DNA of 64,000 nt from Leucobacter sp. UCMA 4100 (GCF_027853335.1 NZ_JAFEUS010000002.1:1968514-2032513); one strand, 5' to 3'. Shown: positions 39,169 to 49,040, counted from the first letter of the stretch. The notes: a model not told the origin generated them from the sequence alone. Made by a program: numbers and translations.

Positions 39169-40017
39169 ATGGCGCAGGCAAAGCTCGGACCAACAGGCCG
39201 TCCGGAGCAGCTGTTTGCACCCCCGCCAAAGCTTTCGTCGCACGGCCCCGCGCGCATCATCGCGATGTGCAACCAGAAGGGCGGGGTTGGCAAGACCACG
39301 ACGACCATCAACGTCGGGGCGGCCCTCGCTCGCTACGGGAGGCGCGTGCTCGCGGTTGACTTCGATCCGCAGGGTGCGCTCTCAGCCGGCCTCGGCGTTC
39401 CCGCGCATGACGTGCCGACCATCTACGAGCTCATGCTCGGCAAGATCGATGACCCGCACGAGGTCATTCAGGCGACCGAGACGCCAAACCTCGACGTGAT
39501 TCCCGCGAACATTGACCTCTCGGCGGCCGAGGTGCACCTCGTGACCGAGGTCGCGCGCGAACAGATTCTCGCGAGCGTTCTGCGCAAGGTCTCTGACGAG
39601 TACGACGTCATTCTCATTGACTGCCAGCCCTCGCTCGGCCTGCTCACCGTGAACGCGCTCACCGCGAGCCACGGCGTGCTCATTCCGCTGGCCTCAGAGT
39701 TTTTCGCCCTGCGCGGCGTCGCACTGCTCATCGAAACGATCGACAAGGTCAAGAGCCGCCTCAACCCGCAGCTCACCCTCGATGGCATCGTAACCACGAT
39801 GTACGACTCGCGCACCCTGCACTCGCGCGAGGTACTCGAACGAGTGGTTGACACCTTCGGCGACTCGGTATTTGACACCGTCATTCGCCGCACCGTGAAG
39901 GTGCCCGACGCATCGGTTGCCGCCCAGCCCGTGCTCGACTACGCACCCGAGAACCCGGCAGCAGAGGCCCACCTTACGCTCGCACGCGAGATGGTGCAAC
40001 GCGGCCTCGTCGCGTAG
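39169..40017 (+). CDS. ParA-family ATPase (Soj-like)
   Basis: A 282-residue deviant Walker ATPase. It has NQKGGVGKTTTTINVG with the signature lysine, VDFDPQGALSAGLG and LIDCQPSLGLLT. ParA proteins position chromosomes or other cargo. This gene is not next to parB but precedes scpA, as does Rv1708 in mycobacteria. The ATG at 39169 has AAAGGA nine bases upstream; the ATG at 39160 touches that motif and is less likely. It starts about 30 bp after xerD. Confidence 0.92.
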   Translation: MAQAKLGPTGRPEQLFAPPPKLSSHGPARIIAMCNQKGGVGKTTTTINVGAALARYGRRVLAVDFDPQGALSAGLGVPAHDVPTIYELMLGKIDDPHEVIQATETPNLDVIPANIDLSAAEVHLVTEVAREQILASVLRKVSDEYDVILIDCQPSLGLLTVNALTASHGVLIPLASEFFALRGVALLIETIDKVKSRLNPQLTLDGIVTTMYDSRTLHSREVLERVVDTFGDSVFDTVIRRTVKVPDASVAAQPVLDYAPENPAAEAHLTLAREMVQRGLVA

Positions 40018-40026
40018 GGAGAAGTC

Positions 40027-40830
40027 ATGACCGAGGCTGCGCCAACGGCCCCGTTCACGGTGTCGCTCGACGTTTTTGACGGACCCTTCGACCTGCTGCT
40101 CAGCCTCATCACGAAGCACGAGCTCGACATCACCGAGGTGTCGCTGTCGCTCGTGACCGACGAGTTCATCGCCTACCTCGCAGAGAGCGAGCGCAGGGGC
40201 GACTACGACCTCGACCAGGCCTCGGAGTTTCTCGTCGTTGCGGCGACGCTGCTCGACCTGAAGATCGCGTCGCTCTTGCCGCAGGGTGAGGTGATCGACG
40301 AAGAGGGCGTCGCGCTGCTTGAAGCGAGAGACCTGCTCTTTGCGCGGCTCTTGCAGTACCGCGCCTTCAAACTCGCGAGCTCGTGGTTCGGGAAGCGGAT
40401 CGAGGCCGAGGCATCGCGCCACGCGAGACAGGTGCCCGTCGACCAGAAATACCGCTCACGCGCCCCCGAGATCGAGTGGACGGTCAGCCTTGAAGACTTC
40501 GCGGCGATTGGGTTGCTCGCCCTCACCCCGAGGGAGTTGCCCGTGCTCGGCCTCGATCACCTGCACGCGCCGCTCGTGTCGATTCGCGAGCAGGCAGCGA
40601 TCGTCGTGTCGATGCTGCGCTCGCAGGGCAGTGTGACCTTTCGCGAAATGATCACCGGGGTGACCGAGCGGGGCGTCATCGTTGCGCGCTTTCTCGCGAT
40701 CCTTGAGCTATACCGTACGGCCGCCGTCGGCTTCGACCAGGCCGAGCCGCTCGGCGAATTGCACGTACGATGGACGAGCGAGCAGTGGTCAGACGACGCG
40801 CTCGCGATGCTAGGAACCGACTATGACTGA
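40027..40830 (+). CDS. scpA: Segregation and condensation protein ScpA
   Basis: A 267-residue kleisin that bridges SMC heads in the condensin complex. The typical N-terminus VFDGPFDLLLSLITKHELDI is clear, followed by DQASEFLVVAATLLDLK, and the C-terminal winged-helix part ends near residue 240. It overlaps scpB by 8 bp. Cytoplasmic. Confidence 0.94.
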   Translation: MTEAAPTAPFTVSLDVFDGPFDLLLSLITKHELDITEVSLSLVTDEFIAYLAESERRGDYDLDQASEFLVVAATLLDLKIASLLPQGEVIDEEGVALLEARDLLFARLLQYRAFKLASSWFGKRIEAEASRHARQVPVDQKYRSRAPEIEWTVSLEDFAAIGLLALTPRELPVLGLDHLHAPLVSIREQAAIVVSMLRSQGSVTFREMITGVTERGVIVARFLAILELYRTAAVGFDQAEPLGELHVRWTSEQWSDDALAMLGTDYD

Positions 40831-41392
40831 TGAAGAGACCCGCCACACGATGCAGCGCCTTGAATCGTTGCTCATCGTGACCGAAGAACCCGTGAGCCTC
40901 ATGGGGCTCGCCACGACGCTCGGCCTACCGGTCGCGAAGGTTCGCGCGGCGGTCGAGACCCTCACCGCCGACTATAACGGCGAGCTCGAGGGGCCAGAGC
41001 GTGGCTTCGAGCTGCGCGAGACAGCCGGCGGCTATCGCCTGTACGTGCGTGAAACCTTCGACGACCTCGTGACCGACTTCGTGCACCGGGAGTCGCCGGC
41101 GAAGCTCTCGCAGGCGGCGCTCGAAACCCTCGCCGTGATCGCGTACCGGCAGCCGATCTCGCGGGGAGCGATTGCTTCGATCCGCGCGGTCAATGTCGAC
41201 TCGGTCGTGCGCACGCTCGCAAACCGCGGGCTCATCACCGAGGCCGGCAGCGACCCCGAAACCGGAGCCGTGCTGTGGGGCACCACCGACATGCTGCTCG
41301 AGCACCTTGGGGTGCAGAGCCTCAGCGAGCTGCCGCCCATTGCGCCGCTGCTTGACGACGGAAACAACGACTTTGACGAGGCGGTACTGTGA
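40823..41392 (+). CDS. scpB: Segregation and condensation protein ScpB
   Basis: A 189-residue condensin accessory protein with two winged helices. Diagnostic segments are LESLLIVTEEPVSL, ETAGGYRLYVR and the LETLAVIAYRQPISRGAI motif near residue 100. It overlaps scpA upstream and the pseudouridine synthase downstream (GTGA), so the three are co-translated. Confidence 0.94.
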   Translation: MTDEETRHTMQRLESLLIVTEEPVSLMGLATTLGLPVAKVRAAVETLTADYNGELEGPERGFELRETAGGYRLYVRETFDDLVTDFVHRESPAKLSQAALETLAVIAYRQPISRGAIASIRAVNVDSVVRTLANRGLITEAGSDPETGAVLWGTTDMLLEHLGVQSLSELPPIAPLLDDGNNDFDEAVL

Positions 41393-42381
41393 ACAAGAAA
41401 AACGAGCGTGACATCGTTGATGTCGAGATCACCTGGAATCCCGGCAGCGGGTGGGGCGAAAGCGACGGCGAAAAGCCCACGGGGGAACGCTTACAGAAGG
41501 CGCTCGCCGCAGCTGGCGTTGCCTCTCGGCGGGCATGCGAGGTGCTCATTGGCCGCGGGCGCGTTGAGGTGAACGGTGAGACGGTCTTTGAACTCGGCAC
41601 CCGTATCGACCCCGAGACCGATGAGGTGCGCGTCGACGGCGTCGTGGTGCAGCTCGATCAGACGAAACGGTACTTCGTGCTCAATAAGCCTCGCGGAGTC
41701 GTCTCGACCATGGCCGACGAGCACGGGCGGCGCGACCTGACCGAGTTCACCGATCAGATTACCGAGCGCATCTACAACGTGGGCCGGCTCGACACCGACA
41801 CCTCGGGCCTGCTCATTCTCACGAACGACGGCGAGCTTGCCAACGAGCTCGCCCACCCGAAGTACGAGGTGCAAAAAACATACGTCGCAAAGGTCAAAGG
41901 CTCAGTGACGCCCGCGACGCTGCAACGCCTCAAAGACGGGATCGTGCTCGACGACGGGCCCATCAGCGTCGACTTGGCCAAGATTCTCACCGCGGGTCGC
42001 AGCGCTTCGCACTCGCTCGTCGAGGTCACCCTGCACTCGGGCAAGAACCGCATTGTTCGGCGCATGTTCGACCACGTGGGACACCCCGTCGTCGAGCTCG
42101 TACGCCGCCAATTCGGCCCGCTGCACCTCGGGTCGCTCGGAATCGGAGAGATGCGTGAGCTCTCGGCCGCCGAACGCGGGGCGTTGCTCACCGCTGGCGG
42201 CGGAGAACCACAGAGCGGCAAAGCTCGCGTGACCGCCGGGCGGCCGGGAGACGGACGCGGCGCAAAAGGCATGCGCGGAATCGCAGCGCCGCACCAGCGT
42301 ACGGTACCCTCAAAACAGCAGAAACCGAACGCCCGCAAGGCGAATCGCAACCAACCGAACAAGAAGGGGAAGAAAGCGTGA
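41389..42381 (+). CDS. rluB: 23S rRNA pseudouridine synthase, RluB/RsuA family
   Basis: A 330-residue protein with an N-terminal S4 domain (residues 25-75, LQKALAAAGVASRRACE) and the RsuA/RluB catalytic motif GRLDTDTSGLLILTNDG with the essential Asp. GKNRIVRRMFDHVGHPV is also typical. The last 60 residues are a very basic, disordered tail (KQQKPNARKANRNQPNKKGKK), common in actinobacterial members and likely RNA-binding. The GTG start overlaps scpB by four bases. Confidence 0.92.
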   Translation: MNKKNERDIVDVEITWNPGSGWGESDGEKPTGERLQKALAAAGVASRRACEVLIGRGRVEVNGETVFELGTRIDPETDEVRVDGVVVQLDQTKRYFVLNKPRGVVSTMADEHGRRDLTEFTDQITERIYNVGRLDTDTSGLLILTNDGELANELAHPKYEVQKTYVAKVKGSVTPATLQRLKDGIVLDDGPISVDLAKILTAGRSASHSLVEVTLHSGKNRIVRRMFDHVGHPVVELVRRQFGPLHLGSLGIGEMRELSAAERGALLTAGGGEPQSGKARVTAGRPGDGRGAKGMRGIAAPHQRTVPSKQQKPNARKANRNQPNKKGKKA

Positions 42382-43472
42382 GCGAACCCCAGGTCGCAAA
42401 CCGCGTTCAAGGCCCCGTGCACATCATCGGCACCGGGTTGCTTGGCGCGAGCATCGGGCTTGCCCTCTCAGAACGCTCGATCGACGTCACCCTTGAAGAC
42501 GCCTCGCCGACGGCCGTGGCGCTCGCCGCCGATTACGGGGCAGGCAGGCCGCGCGCCGAGGGCGACGCCGAGCCGACACTCGTGATCGTTGCGACTCCGC
42601 CAGACGTGACCGCCGACGTGGTGCAGTACGCGCTCGAACGCTTTACCGGAGCGGTCGTCACCGACGTCGCAAGCGTGAAATACGCCCCCTACGCCGAGCT
42701 GCGTCGCCGCGGGGTCGACCTCACTCACTACATCGGTTCGCACCCCATGGCAGGGCGCGAACGCGGTGGCGCGGTCATGGCGCGCACCGACCTCTTTGTC
42801 GCGCGCCCCTGGGTTATTTGCCGCGACCATGAAACGCCTGCCGCCGCGCTCTCGCTCGTCGAGTCACTCGCGCTCGAGGTCGGGGCAACCCCCATCGAGA
42901 TGACCCCCGAGGAGCACGACGCGTCGGTTGGACTTGTCTCGCACCTGCCGCAGGTCGTTGCCTCGATGCTCGCCGCACGCCTCGTCGAGGCGCCCGAACA
43001 CGCCGTCGGGCTCGCGGGGCAGGGGCTCAGGGACTCGACGCGCATCGCATCGAGCGATCCCGAGCTCTGGGTGCAGATTCTCGGCGCCAACAGCGCATCG
43101 ATCGTGGGCCTGCTCGAGGCCTTCCAGGACGACCTCGCAACCTTCGTGCAGGCGCTTCGCGACGCCGACGAACCAGGGGCAAAACGCACGATCGCGAACC
43201 TCATGGCCTCTGGTAATCGAGGCGTGCAACGCATTCCCGGGAAGCACGGCTCATCGGCGCGTTTCACGACCCTCACGGCGCTCATCGACGATACGCCTGG
43301 CCAACTTGCGATGTTACTCACTGATCTTGGTGATTTGGGCATTAACATGGAAGACCTACAGCTTGAGCACTCGCCCGGAGCCCAGATTGGCTTCGCCCAG
43401 ATCGGCGTGATGCCAGAGGTCGCACCGCAGGCGGTCATCGACCTGACCGAACGAGGATGGAGAATTCTGTGA
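42378..43472 (+). CDS. tyrA: Prephenate dehydrogenase
   Basis: A 364-residue enzyme of tyrosine synthesis, oxidising prephenate to 4-hydroxyphenylpyruvate with NAD. The Rossmann start HIIGTGLLGASIGLAL and the catalytic-region GSHPMAGRERGG are clear. The last 70 residues form an ACT-type domain (LTALIDDTPGQLAMLLTDLG), usually for amino-acid feedback. GTG start, with GTGA overlap with the upstream gene. Confidence 0.93.
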   Translation: MSEPQVANRVQGPVHIIGTGLLGASIGLALSERSIDVTLEDASPTAVALAADYGAGRPRAEGDAEPTLVIVATPPDVTADVVQYALERFTGAVVTDVASVKYAPYAELRRRGVDLTHYIGSHPMAGRERGGAVMARTDLFVARPWVICRDHETPAAALSLVESLALEVGATPIEMTPEEHDASVGLVSHLPQVVASMLAARLVEAPEHAVGLAGQGLRDSTRIASSDPELWVQILGANSASIVGLLEAFQDDLATFVQALRDADEPGAKRTIANLMASGNRGVQRIPGKHGSSARFTTLTALIDDTPGQLAMLLTDLGDLGINMEDLQLEHSPGAQIGFAQIGVMPEVAPQAVIDLTERGWRIL

Positions 43473-44164
43473 CGCAGACACCAGCAACGCACGAGACCGC
43501 GCCACTTCTCGTCGCGATCGACGGGCCGGCAGGCAGTGGCAAATCAAGCGTGTCGAGGGCCGTCGCCGAGGCGCTCTCGTACGGCATTCTCGATACCGGC
43601 GCCGCCTACCGCGCACTCGCGTGGGCAGCGCTCGAAGCAGATGTAAACCTCGACGACCCGATCGCGGTCGAAGAGGTGCTCGACGACTGGGGTTTCTCAA
43701 TTTCGCTCAAGGGAGCCCAAGTTGTCATCGTGTGTGGGGCCGACGCCACCCACGAAATTCGCGATCCCGGAGTGAGTAAACAGGTGAGCCGTGTGTCACA
43801 GCACGCGGGGGTGCGCGAGCGCCTCAACCGCATGTTTCTCAGCATTGTGGCCGAGTCAGGCCTTCCCGGGGTTGTTATTGAGGGGCGAGACATCACGACC
43901 GTGGTGGCCCCTGACGCACCCGTGCGCATTCTCATGACCGCTTCGCCCGAGGTACGTGCCAAACGCCGCACGGGCGAACTGAGCGGATCATCAGAAGCCG
44001 AGGTGCTCGCTGCGATTCTCGAAAGAGACGCAAAAGACCAACTCGTGGTTGATTTCATGAACCCCGCTCCCGGGGTCACGCTGATTGACACCACCGAGCT
44101 CGACTTCGCGCAGTCAGTACAGGCCGTCATCGACGTCGTACGCGCTGCCGAGGCTCGCGCATAA
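43469..44164 (+). CDS. cmk: Cytidylate kinase
   Basis: A 231-residue CMP/dCMP kinase. The P-loop is [21 protein letters not shown], followed by [12 protein letters not shown] and [11 protein letters not shown]. The GTG at 43469 overlaps the tyrA stop and has GGAG six bases upstream; the ATG at 43457 would add four residues but has no properly spaced binding site. With pyrG it serves pyrimidine nucleotide supply. Confidence 0.94.
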   Translation: MTQTPATHETAPLLVAIDGPAGSGKSSVSRAVAEALSYGILDTGAAYRALAWAALEADVNLDDPIAVEEVLDDWGFSISLKGAQVVIVCGADATHEIRDPGVSKQVSRVSQHAGVRERLNRMFLSIVAESGLPGVVIEGRDITTVVAPDAPVRILMTASPEVRAKRRTGELSGSSEAEVLAAILERDAKDQLVVDFMNPAPGVTLIDTTELDFAQSVQAVIDVVRAAEARA

Positions 44165-44192
44165 CCGGGCAGCATGCCCTGAGAGAAACATC

Positions 44193-45695
44193 ATGAGCCA
44201 AGAGTTTTCACACGACGACCTCGAACCAACCGAGGTCTTTGACTCGAACTCGCTCGAGCTGAGCGACGAAGAGGTCACGCGCGTCATGCGCTCGGGCCTC
44301 AAAGGCTTCGAGCTTGACGACGACGACGAAGCGATTATCGAGGGATCGTTCGACGACATCGAACACTTCGCCCTCGAAGAGTCAGTGCCCGTCGTCGCGA
44401 TCGTCGGGCGCCCGAACGTGGGCAAGTCGGCCCTCGTAAACCGTATTCTCGGTCGTCGCGAGGCGGTCGTCGAAGACGTTCCAGGCGTGACCCGCGACCG
44501 CGTGAGCTACCCCGCAGAGTGGGGCGGCAAGCGCTTCACCCTCGTTGACACCGGCGGCTGGGAGCCTGACGCGAAGGGGCTCGACGCCTCGGTCGCGATG
44601 CAGGCAGAGGTTGCCATTGAGCTGTGCGACGTCGTGCTCTTCGTCGTCGACTCGCGCGTTGGTGCGACCGCGACCGACGAGCACGTGGTGCAGTTGCTGC
44701 GCCGCACGAAGAAGCCCGTCATGCTCGTCGCCAACAAGGTCGACGATGCGGTGCAGGAGCCCCAGATCGCGGCTCTGTGGTCGCTCGGTCTCGGCGAGCC
44801 CCACCCCGTTTCAGCCCTTCACGGTCGCGGCGTTGCCGACCTGCTTGACCTCACCGTCAAAGCGATGCCCAAGGAATCTGCCGTCGCGCAGAACCGCCTC
44901 GCAGGCCCGCGCCGCGTCGCGATCATTGGCCGCCCGAACGTGGGCAAGTCGAGCCTGCTCAACAAGGCTGCCGGTGAGGAGCGCGCCGTCGTGAGCGACG
45001 TCGCTGGCACCACCCGTGACCCCGTCGACGAGCAGGTTGAAATCGCCGGCCGCGTGTGGACCTTCGTTGACACCGCCGGTATTCGCCGCCGCGTGCATAT
45101 GCAGCAGGGCGCCGACTTCTACGCCTCGCTGCGCACCGCGACCGCCCTCGAAAAGGCCGAGGTCGCCATCGTCGTGCTCGACGTGACCCAGGAACTCAGC
45201 GATCAGGACCTCAAGATCATCGACCTCGCACTCGATTCGGGCCGCGCCCTCGTGATCGCCTTCAACAAGTGGGATCTGCTCGACGACGAACGCCGCAAGT
45301 ACCTCGAGCGCGAGATCGAGCAGCGCCTCGACCATGTCGACTGGGCGCCTCGCGTGAACATGTCGGCCCGCACCGGCCGCCACCTCGAGAAGCTCGTGCC
45401 CGCGCTCGACAAGGCGCTCGAGTCATGGGACAGCCGCATTCCGACGGCGAAGTTCAACGCGTTTCTCGCCGAGCTCACGCAGGCGAATCCGCACCCGCTG
45501 CGCGGCGGCAAGCAGCCCCGCATTCTCTACGGGTCACAGGTGCAGAGCCAGCCGCCAACGTTCGTGCTCTTCACGACGGGCTTCCTCGACCCCGGCTACC
45601 GCCGCTATATTCAGCGCCGCCTGCGCGAAACCTACGGTTTTGAGGGTTCGCCGATCATCATGAACATGCGCATTCGCGAGAAGCGACAGCGCTAA
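44193..45695 (+). CDS. der: Ribosome biogenesis GTPase Der (EngA)
   Basis: A 500-residue protein with two tandem GTPase domains: first P-loop [12 protein letters not shown] with DVPGVTRD, second P-loop [12 protein letters not shown] with [15 protein letters not shown] and NKWD base-recognition motifs and a KH-like C-terminal domain follow. About 60 acidic residues precede the first G domain, usual in actinobacteria. Der acts in 50S subunit maturation. The ATG at 44193 gives MSQEFSHDD; an earlier start would overlap cmk. A strong hairpin follows the gene. Confidence 0.95.
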   Translation: MSQEFSHDDLEPTEVFDSNSLELSDEEVTRVMRSGLKGFELDDDDEAIIEGSFDDIEHFALEESVPVVAIVGRPNVGKSALVNRILGRREAVVEDVPGVTRDRVSYPAEWGGKRFTLVDTGGWEPDAKGLDASVAMQAEVAIELCDVVLFVVDSRVGATATDEHVVQLLRRTKKPVMLVANKVDDAVQEPQIAALWSLGLGEPHPVSALHGRGVADLLDLTVKAMPKESAVAQNRLAGPRRVAIIGRPNVGKSSLLNKAAGEERAVVSDVAGTTRDPVDEQVEIAGRVWTFVDTAGIRRRVHMQQGADFYASLRTATALEKAEVAIVVLDVTQELSDQDLKIIDLALDSGRALVIAFNKWDLLDDERRKYLEREIEQRLDHVDWAPRVNMSARTGRHLEKLVPALDKALESWDSRIPTAKFNAFLAELTQANPHPLRGGKQPRILYGSQVQSQPPTFVLFTTGFLDPGYRRYIQRRLRETYGFEGSPIIMNMRIREKRQR

Positions 45696-45721
45696 CGCGG
45701 TCCTGGCTCGGCCCTCATGCG

Positions 45722-45759
45722 CGAATGGCGCCCCCGGTGATTTTCGGGGGCGCCATTCG
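45722..45759 (+). terminator. Hairpin terminator after der
   Basis: A perfect 15-bp stem (45722-45736 with 45745-45759, core GGCGCCCCCG) with an eight-base loop. Only a weak T-rich tail follows (TGTTTG). Placed between two convergent genes. Confidence 0.75.
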
Positions 45760-45847
45760 TGTTTGCGGGAGGTTTCTGGGGGGTTCGGGAGGTTTCGGGC
45801 ACTGCGTTTAGTGCATGTGGTGCGTGTGAGCGGCGTGCCTCGCCGTG

Positions 45848-45939
45848 TGGTCAGTTTTCGCTGTCGTGTGGTCACTTTCCACCCTCGTGTGGTCAAAAGT
45901 GTCGAAATTCGCTCAGAAATCGACACTTTTTGACCACAC
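45848..45939. repeat. GTGTGGTCA palindromic intergenic repeat, copy 1
   Basis: Left arm 45887-45905 and right arm 45920-45939 (TCGACACTTTTTGACCACAC) form a hairpin of about 19 bp with one bulged A and a 14-base loop. Two further GTGTGGTCA half-motifs precede it at about 20-base intervals (from 45845 and 45866). It lies between the convergent der and DUF4190 genes. Confidence 0.85.
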
Positions 45940-45998
45940 GGTGACTCGATCGGTGGATCGCGAGGGTGGGAACCTCGCGAGGCCAGGACCCCGCGAGC

Positions 45999-46787
45999 CT
46001 AGAAGTACCAGGAGTAGCTAGCGAAGTAGCTGATGGTGCCGAGCAAGAAGAAGAGACCGACGATGAGGGCCCAGAATCCGAGCATAACGGCGTTCAAGAC
46101 GATGCCCCACATGTTGAGGGCTGAATGGTTGGTGCCGCGGCGGCGGCCGAGAATGCCGAAGATGAGGCCGGCGAGTGGCGCGAAGAAGGTGAAGCCCGCG
46201 AACACCGAGACGATACCGATCACAAAGCTCGTGATCGAGAAGGCGTCTCCGGGGGCGGCCGGGGCACTGGGGGCTGTGTAGCTTTGCGCATACGATGCGT
46301 TGCCCGCGTAAGGGGCGCCAGCCGGGTACTGAGTGCCAGCCCCGTAAGCGCCTGCGTCATATGAGCCCTGCTGCGTGTACGGGTTCTGGGCGTAGTGTCC
46401 CTGCTGGCCAGCGTACGGGGGGCCATACTGCTGTGGGGCAGCATACTGGGCCACGGGTGATCCGCCAGCGGAGTACTGCGACCCACCAACGCTCGACTGC
46501 TCAGCACCAGGAGCGAAGCTCGGCGCTGCATAGGGCTCGGCCGAGGGCACCTGGCTTGAAGCCTGCACCTGCGGAATCTGCCCCGAAGCCGACGACGCAA
46601 ACTCGGCGGCCCCGTAGTTCACGGTCGGCTGCGCATCTTGCGCGGCGAACTCAGGCACCTGAACGGTATCGCCAAGCACGGCGGTGTCGCCAAGCGCGGC
46701 AGTTTCGTTTGGCAGCTGAGTCGTCGGCTGTGAGGCCTGGTCGGTGCCGGTGGCCTCTTCGGGCTGGGTGTTCTGTGACTCGTTCAT
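45999..46787 (-). CDS. DUF4190 membrane protein with Pro/Gln/Tyr-rich N-terminus
   Basis: A 262-residue protein. Residues 1-180 are low-complexity, rich in Gln, Ala, Tyr, Pro and Gly (QYGPPYAGQQGHY, GTQYPAGAPYAG). The C-terminal 80 residues have two membrane helices around FSITSFVIGIVSVFAG and NMWGIVLNAVMLGFWALIVG, with GILGRRRGTNHSA between them, the DUF4190 pattern. Function is unknown in the family. Monocistronic on the minus strand. Confidence 0.8.
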   Translation of the reverse strand: MNESQNTQPEEATGTDQASQPTTQLPNETAALGDTAVLGDTVQVPEFAAQDAQPTVNYGAAEFASSASGQIPQVQASSQVPSAEPYAAPSFAPGAEQSSVGGSQYSAGGSPVAQYAAPQQYGPPYAGQQGHYAQNPYTQQGSYDAGAYGAGTQYPAGAPYAGNASYAQSYTAPSAPAAPGDAFSITSFVIGIVSVFAGFTFFAPLAGLIFGILGRRRGTNHSALNMWGIVLNAVMLGFWALIVGLFFLLGTISYFASYSWYF

Positions 46788-46920
46788 GAGTGCTCCAATC
46801 GCTTAATGGTTCTATTCAACCGCGATCGGAACCCCTTGGCATCGCTCTCAGGCACGATCTTTCGCGGCGGTGCATGGTACCCCGGTACGAAGCGGCGTTC
46901 GAACCGGAGGCACCTGGGGG

Positions 46921-47490
46921 CTACCGGCAGCGCGCGACGTCGAGCCCGGCAGCGGTGAGCCGCTCAAGCTCGGCATCGCCTGAGCCCGACTGCTCGGCGG
47001 TGATGAGCGAGAGCAGCGCTGGCCATGACCCCGCAAACCCGGGGTGCAGCTTGAGATCGGCGACCTTGTCGAGCGCGACCCACTCGAGCGCCACGCTCTC
47101 GGGGTCTGAGATCGTCGGTTCGAAGGCGGTGGTGACGGCGGCGATGACGGTCGTGTAGGTCCAGCCGCCGCGATCCACGATGTGTGTAAAACGAACGTCA
47201 ACCGAGTCGTCGGGCACGCCCGCCTCCTCTTGAGCCTCGCGGATCGCGCCCGCAATCGCCGACTCACCCTTGTTGATCGCGCCACCCGGAACAGCCCAGG
47301 TGCCGCCGTGATCGCTCCACGCGACGCGGTGTTGCATGAGGATGCCCCGTTCGGGGTCGACCGCGAGCAGGCCGGCAGCACCAAAGGTGCCCCAGTACCG
47401 GTTGCCGTCGGCGGCGACCACCCAGGCGTCGCCCGGGTCGCGCACGCCGCGCAAGAGCGCCTGGATCTCGAGGTCTTCTTCAGACGTCAC
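46921..47490 (-). CDS. Nudix hydrolase
   Basis: A 189-residue Nudix protein. The Nudix box is GGAINKGESAIAGAIREAQ followed by EEAG, complete with the metal-binding REXXEE. Substrate is not predictable; ADP-ribose or damaged nucleotides are usual. GTG start overlapping the stop of the FrnE-like gene (GTGA on the minus strand), so it is the last gene of a three-gene operon. Confidence 0.88.
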   Translation of the reverse strand: MTSEEDLEIQALLRGVRDPGDAWVVAADGNRYWGTFGAAGLLAVDPERGILMQHRVAWSDHGGTWAVPGGAINKGESAIAGAIREAQEEAGVPDDSVDVRFTHIVDRGGWTYTTVIAAVTTAFEPTISDPESVALEWVALDKVADLKLHPGFAGSWPALLSLITAEQSGSGDAELERLTAAGLDVARCR

Positions 47491-48125
47491 TCGGTTTCAC
47501 CCCACGCGGTGTTGAGGGCCTGCGCGAACATCTCTTTCGGCTGCGCGCCAGAGAGCGCGTATTTACCGGCGAACACGAAGAAGGGAACACCGTTGATGCC
47601 CATTTGCTGCGCGGCGACGATGTCTTTATCGACCGCATCGGCGAACTCTGCACGCTCGAGCGAGGCGCGTGCCTCGGCCTCGTCAAGACCGACTTCACCC
47701 GCGAGACGGGCGAGAGTGTCGACGTCGGCAACGTTGAGGCCCTCGGTGAAGTGGGCCTTGAAAAGACGCAGCATCGCCTCGTGACCCTTGCCCTTGCTCG
47801 TCGCGAAGTGGCTGAGCTCGTGTGCCTTGCGGGTGTTGACCGCGAGCGAGGTATCGAAGTTGTACTCGAGACCGTGCTCCTTGCCACGGGCCGCCAGGTG
47901 CTCGTGCTGGGCCGCGAGCTGCTCTGGGCCGTAGCGCCCCGCGAGCAGCTCTTGCAAATTGACCGGCTCGACCGAAAGCTCGGGCATGAGCTGGTAGCTG
48001 TGATAGGTCACCGTCACCTGGTCGCGGTGCTCGAACTCTGCGAGAGCTTTGGCGAGAACCGAATCGCCTAGGTAGCAGAAGGGGCACATGACATCGCTCC
48101 AGATGTCGATGGTCAGGGTGGTCAT
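47487..48125 (-). CDS. FrnE-like DsbA family oxidoreductase
   Basis: A 212-residue thioredoxin-fold protein of the FrnE type. The active site is SDVMCPFCYLG (CPFC) near residue 13, and the cis-proline region is GINGVPFFVFAGKYALSGAQ. There is no signal peptide, so it acts in the cytoplasm. ATG at 48125 overlaps the upstream phosphatase stop as ATGA; a GTG nine bases earlier is possible but less likely. Coupled to the Nudix gene downstream. Confidence 0.9.
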   Translation of the reverse strand: MTTLTIDIWSDVMCPFCYLGDSVLAKALAEFEHRDQVTVTYHSYQLMPELSVEPVNLQELLAGRYGPEQLAAQHEHLAARGKEHGLEYNFDTSLAVNTRKAHELSHFATSKGKGHEAMLRLFKAHFTEGLNVADVDTLARLAGEVGLDEAEARASLERAEFADAVDKDIVAAQQMGINGVPFFVFAGKYALSGAQPKEMFAQALNTAWGETE

Positions 48126-48802
48126 ACGGTGCACACTCCGTCGGTCGAGCAGACGCCGGCGCCCTGATCGCCGAGGGCTACAAAGCCGGCGAAGGGGGCC
48201 GCGGGTTTCTGCGGTGAAAGATCCAGCGCCTGTGACGCTGGCTGGTCGTTGATGAGCGTCGCTTGCCAGTTGCCCTGGGCGTCGCGCTCGAACATCGTGA
48301 GGCTCGCGTTGAGGATGCCGGGCACATCGCCGTAATCAAGATCGTGCACGGTCGCGATGAGCCTGCGAATATATGCGCCGTGCGTGACGGCGAGCACGGG
48401 TGAATCGCCGTGGCGCTCTTCGAGGAGGTGCAGCGCATCGAGCGCGCGCTTCGCAACCTCTGCGGGTGACTCGCCCCGCTCGAACTCGCGGGTGGGCCAG
48501 CGCTCTTCGAGCTCGGTGACGCTGCAGCCCTCGGCCTCGCCGTAGTTCTGCTCGATGAGCAGGTCGAGCGCATCGCCGAGCGAAACGCCCATGGCCTGAG
48601 AGACAATCTCGGCGGTTTCGCGGGCACGGTCGAGCGGTGAGCTCGTGATGTGGCCCCACTCGGTCTGCGCCACGAGTGGGGCAGACGCCGCCTGCCTCGC
48701 CTGTTCGCGACCGGTCTCATTCAGCGGAATGTTGGTGTGACCCTGCACCCTCCCGGCCAAGTTCCAGTCGGTTTGCCCGTGTCTCATAAAAGCAATGGTC
48801 AT
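48122..48802 (-). CDS. Histidine phosphatase family protein (phosphoglycerate mutase-like)
   Basis: A 226-residue protein with the catalytic FMRHGQTDWN at the N-terminus, SSPLDRARETAEI, Glu in the EAEGCSVTELEE stretch and the second catalytic His in AVTHGAYIRRL. The substrate is unknown. The C-terminal 30 residues contain a Cys-x(6)-Cys pair (GVCSTDGVCTV). First gene of the minus-strand operon. Confidence 0.87.
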   Translation of the reverse strand: MTIAFMRHGQTDWNLAGRVQGHTNIPLNETGREQARQAASAPLVAQTEWGHITSSPLDRARETAEIVSQAMGVSLGDALDLLIEQNYGEAEGCSVTELEERWPTREFERGESPAEVAKRALDALHLLEERHGDSPVLAVTHGAYIRRLIATVHDLDYGDVPGILNASLTMFERDAQGNWQATLINDQPASQALDLSPQKPAAPFAGFVALGDQGAGVCSTDGVCTV

Positions 48803-48873
48803 AGCGGGAGCCTAGCCGACGAGCCCCATGATTTCGTGGGAGTTTTCTGCCCGGTTCTCGTTCTGGTTCGGCG

Positions 48874-48901
48874 TTCAGGAAAAATGTGGGTAAGATATAA
48901 G
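48874..48901 (+). promoter_or_regulatory. Possible promoter of tRNA-Pro
   Basis: TATAAG (48896-48901) matches a -10 box at five of six positions; TTCAGG 16 bp upstream is a weak -35. Transcription would start about 24 bp before the tRNA. Confidence 0.4.
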
Positions 48902-48931
48902 GGTTGCCATCACGCAGGTCGTGATCAACAT

Positions 48932-49005
48932 CGGGCTGTGGCGCAGTTTGGTAGCGCACTACACTGGGGGTGTAGGGGTCGCAGGTTCAAATCCTGTCAG
49001 CCCGA
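48932..49005 (+). tRNA. tRNA-Pro (anticodon GGG)
   Basis: A 74-nt cloverleaf: acceptor CGGGCTG with CAGCCCG, D-arm GCGC...GCGC, anticodon stem CTACA/TGTAG with loop CTGGGGG (anticodon GGG), and T-arm GCAGG TTCAAAT CCTGT (last pair approximate). CCA is not encoded. A terminator follows eight bases later. Confidence 0.95.
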
Positions 49006-49012
49006 CCGAGAG

Positions 49013-49040
49013 AAAACCGCGAGAGATCGCGGTTTTTCTG
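49013..49040 (+). terminator. Terminator of tRNA-Pro
   Basis: AAAACCGCGA (49013-49022), loop GAGA, TCGCGGTTTT (49027-49036), then T-rich sequence. A clean rho-independent terminator. Confidence 0.88.
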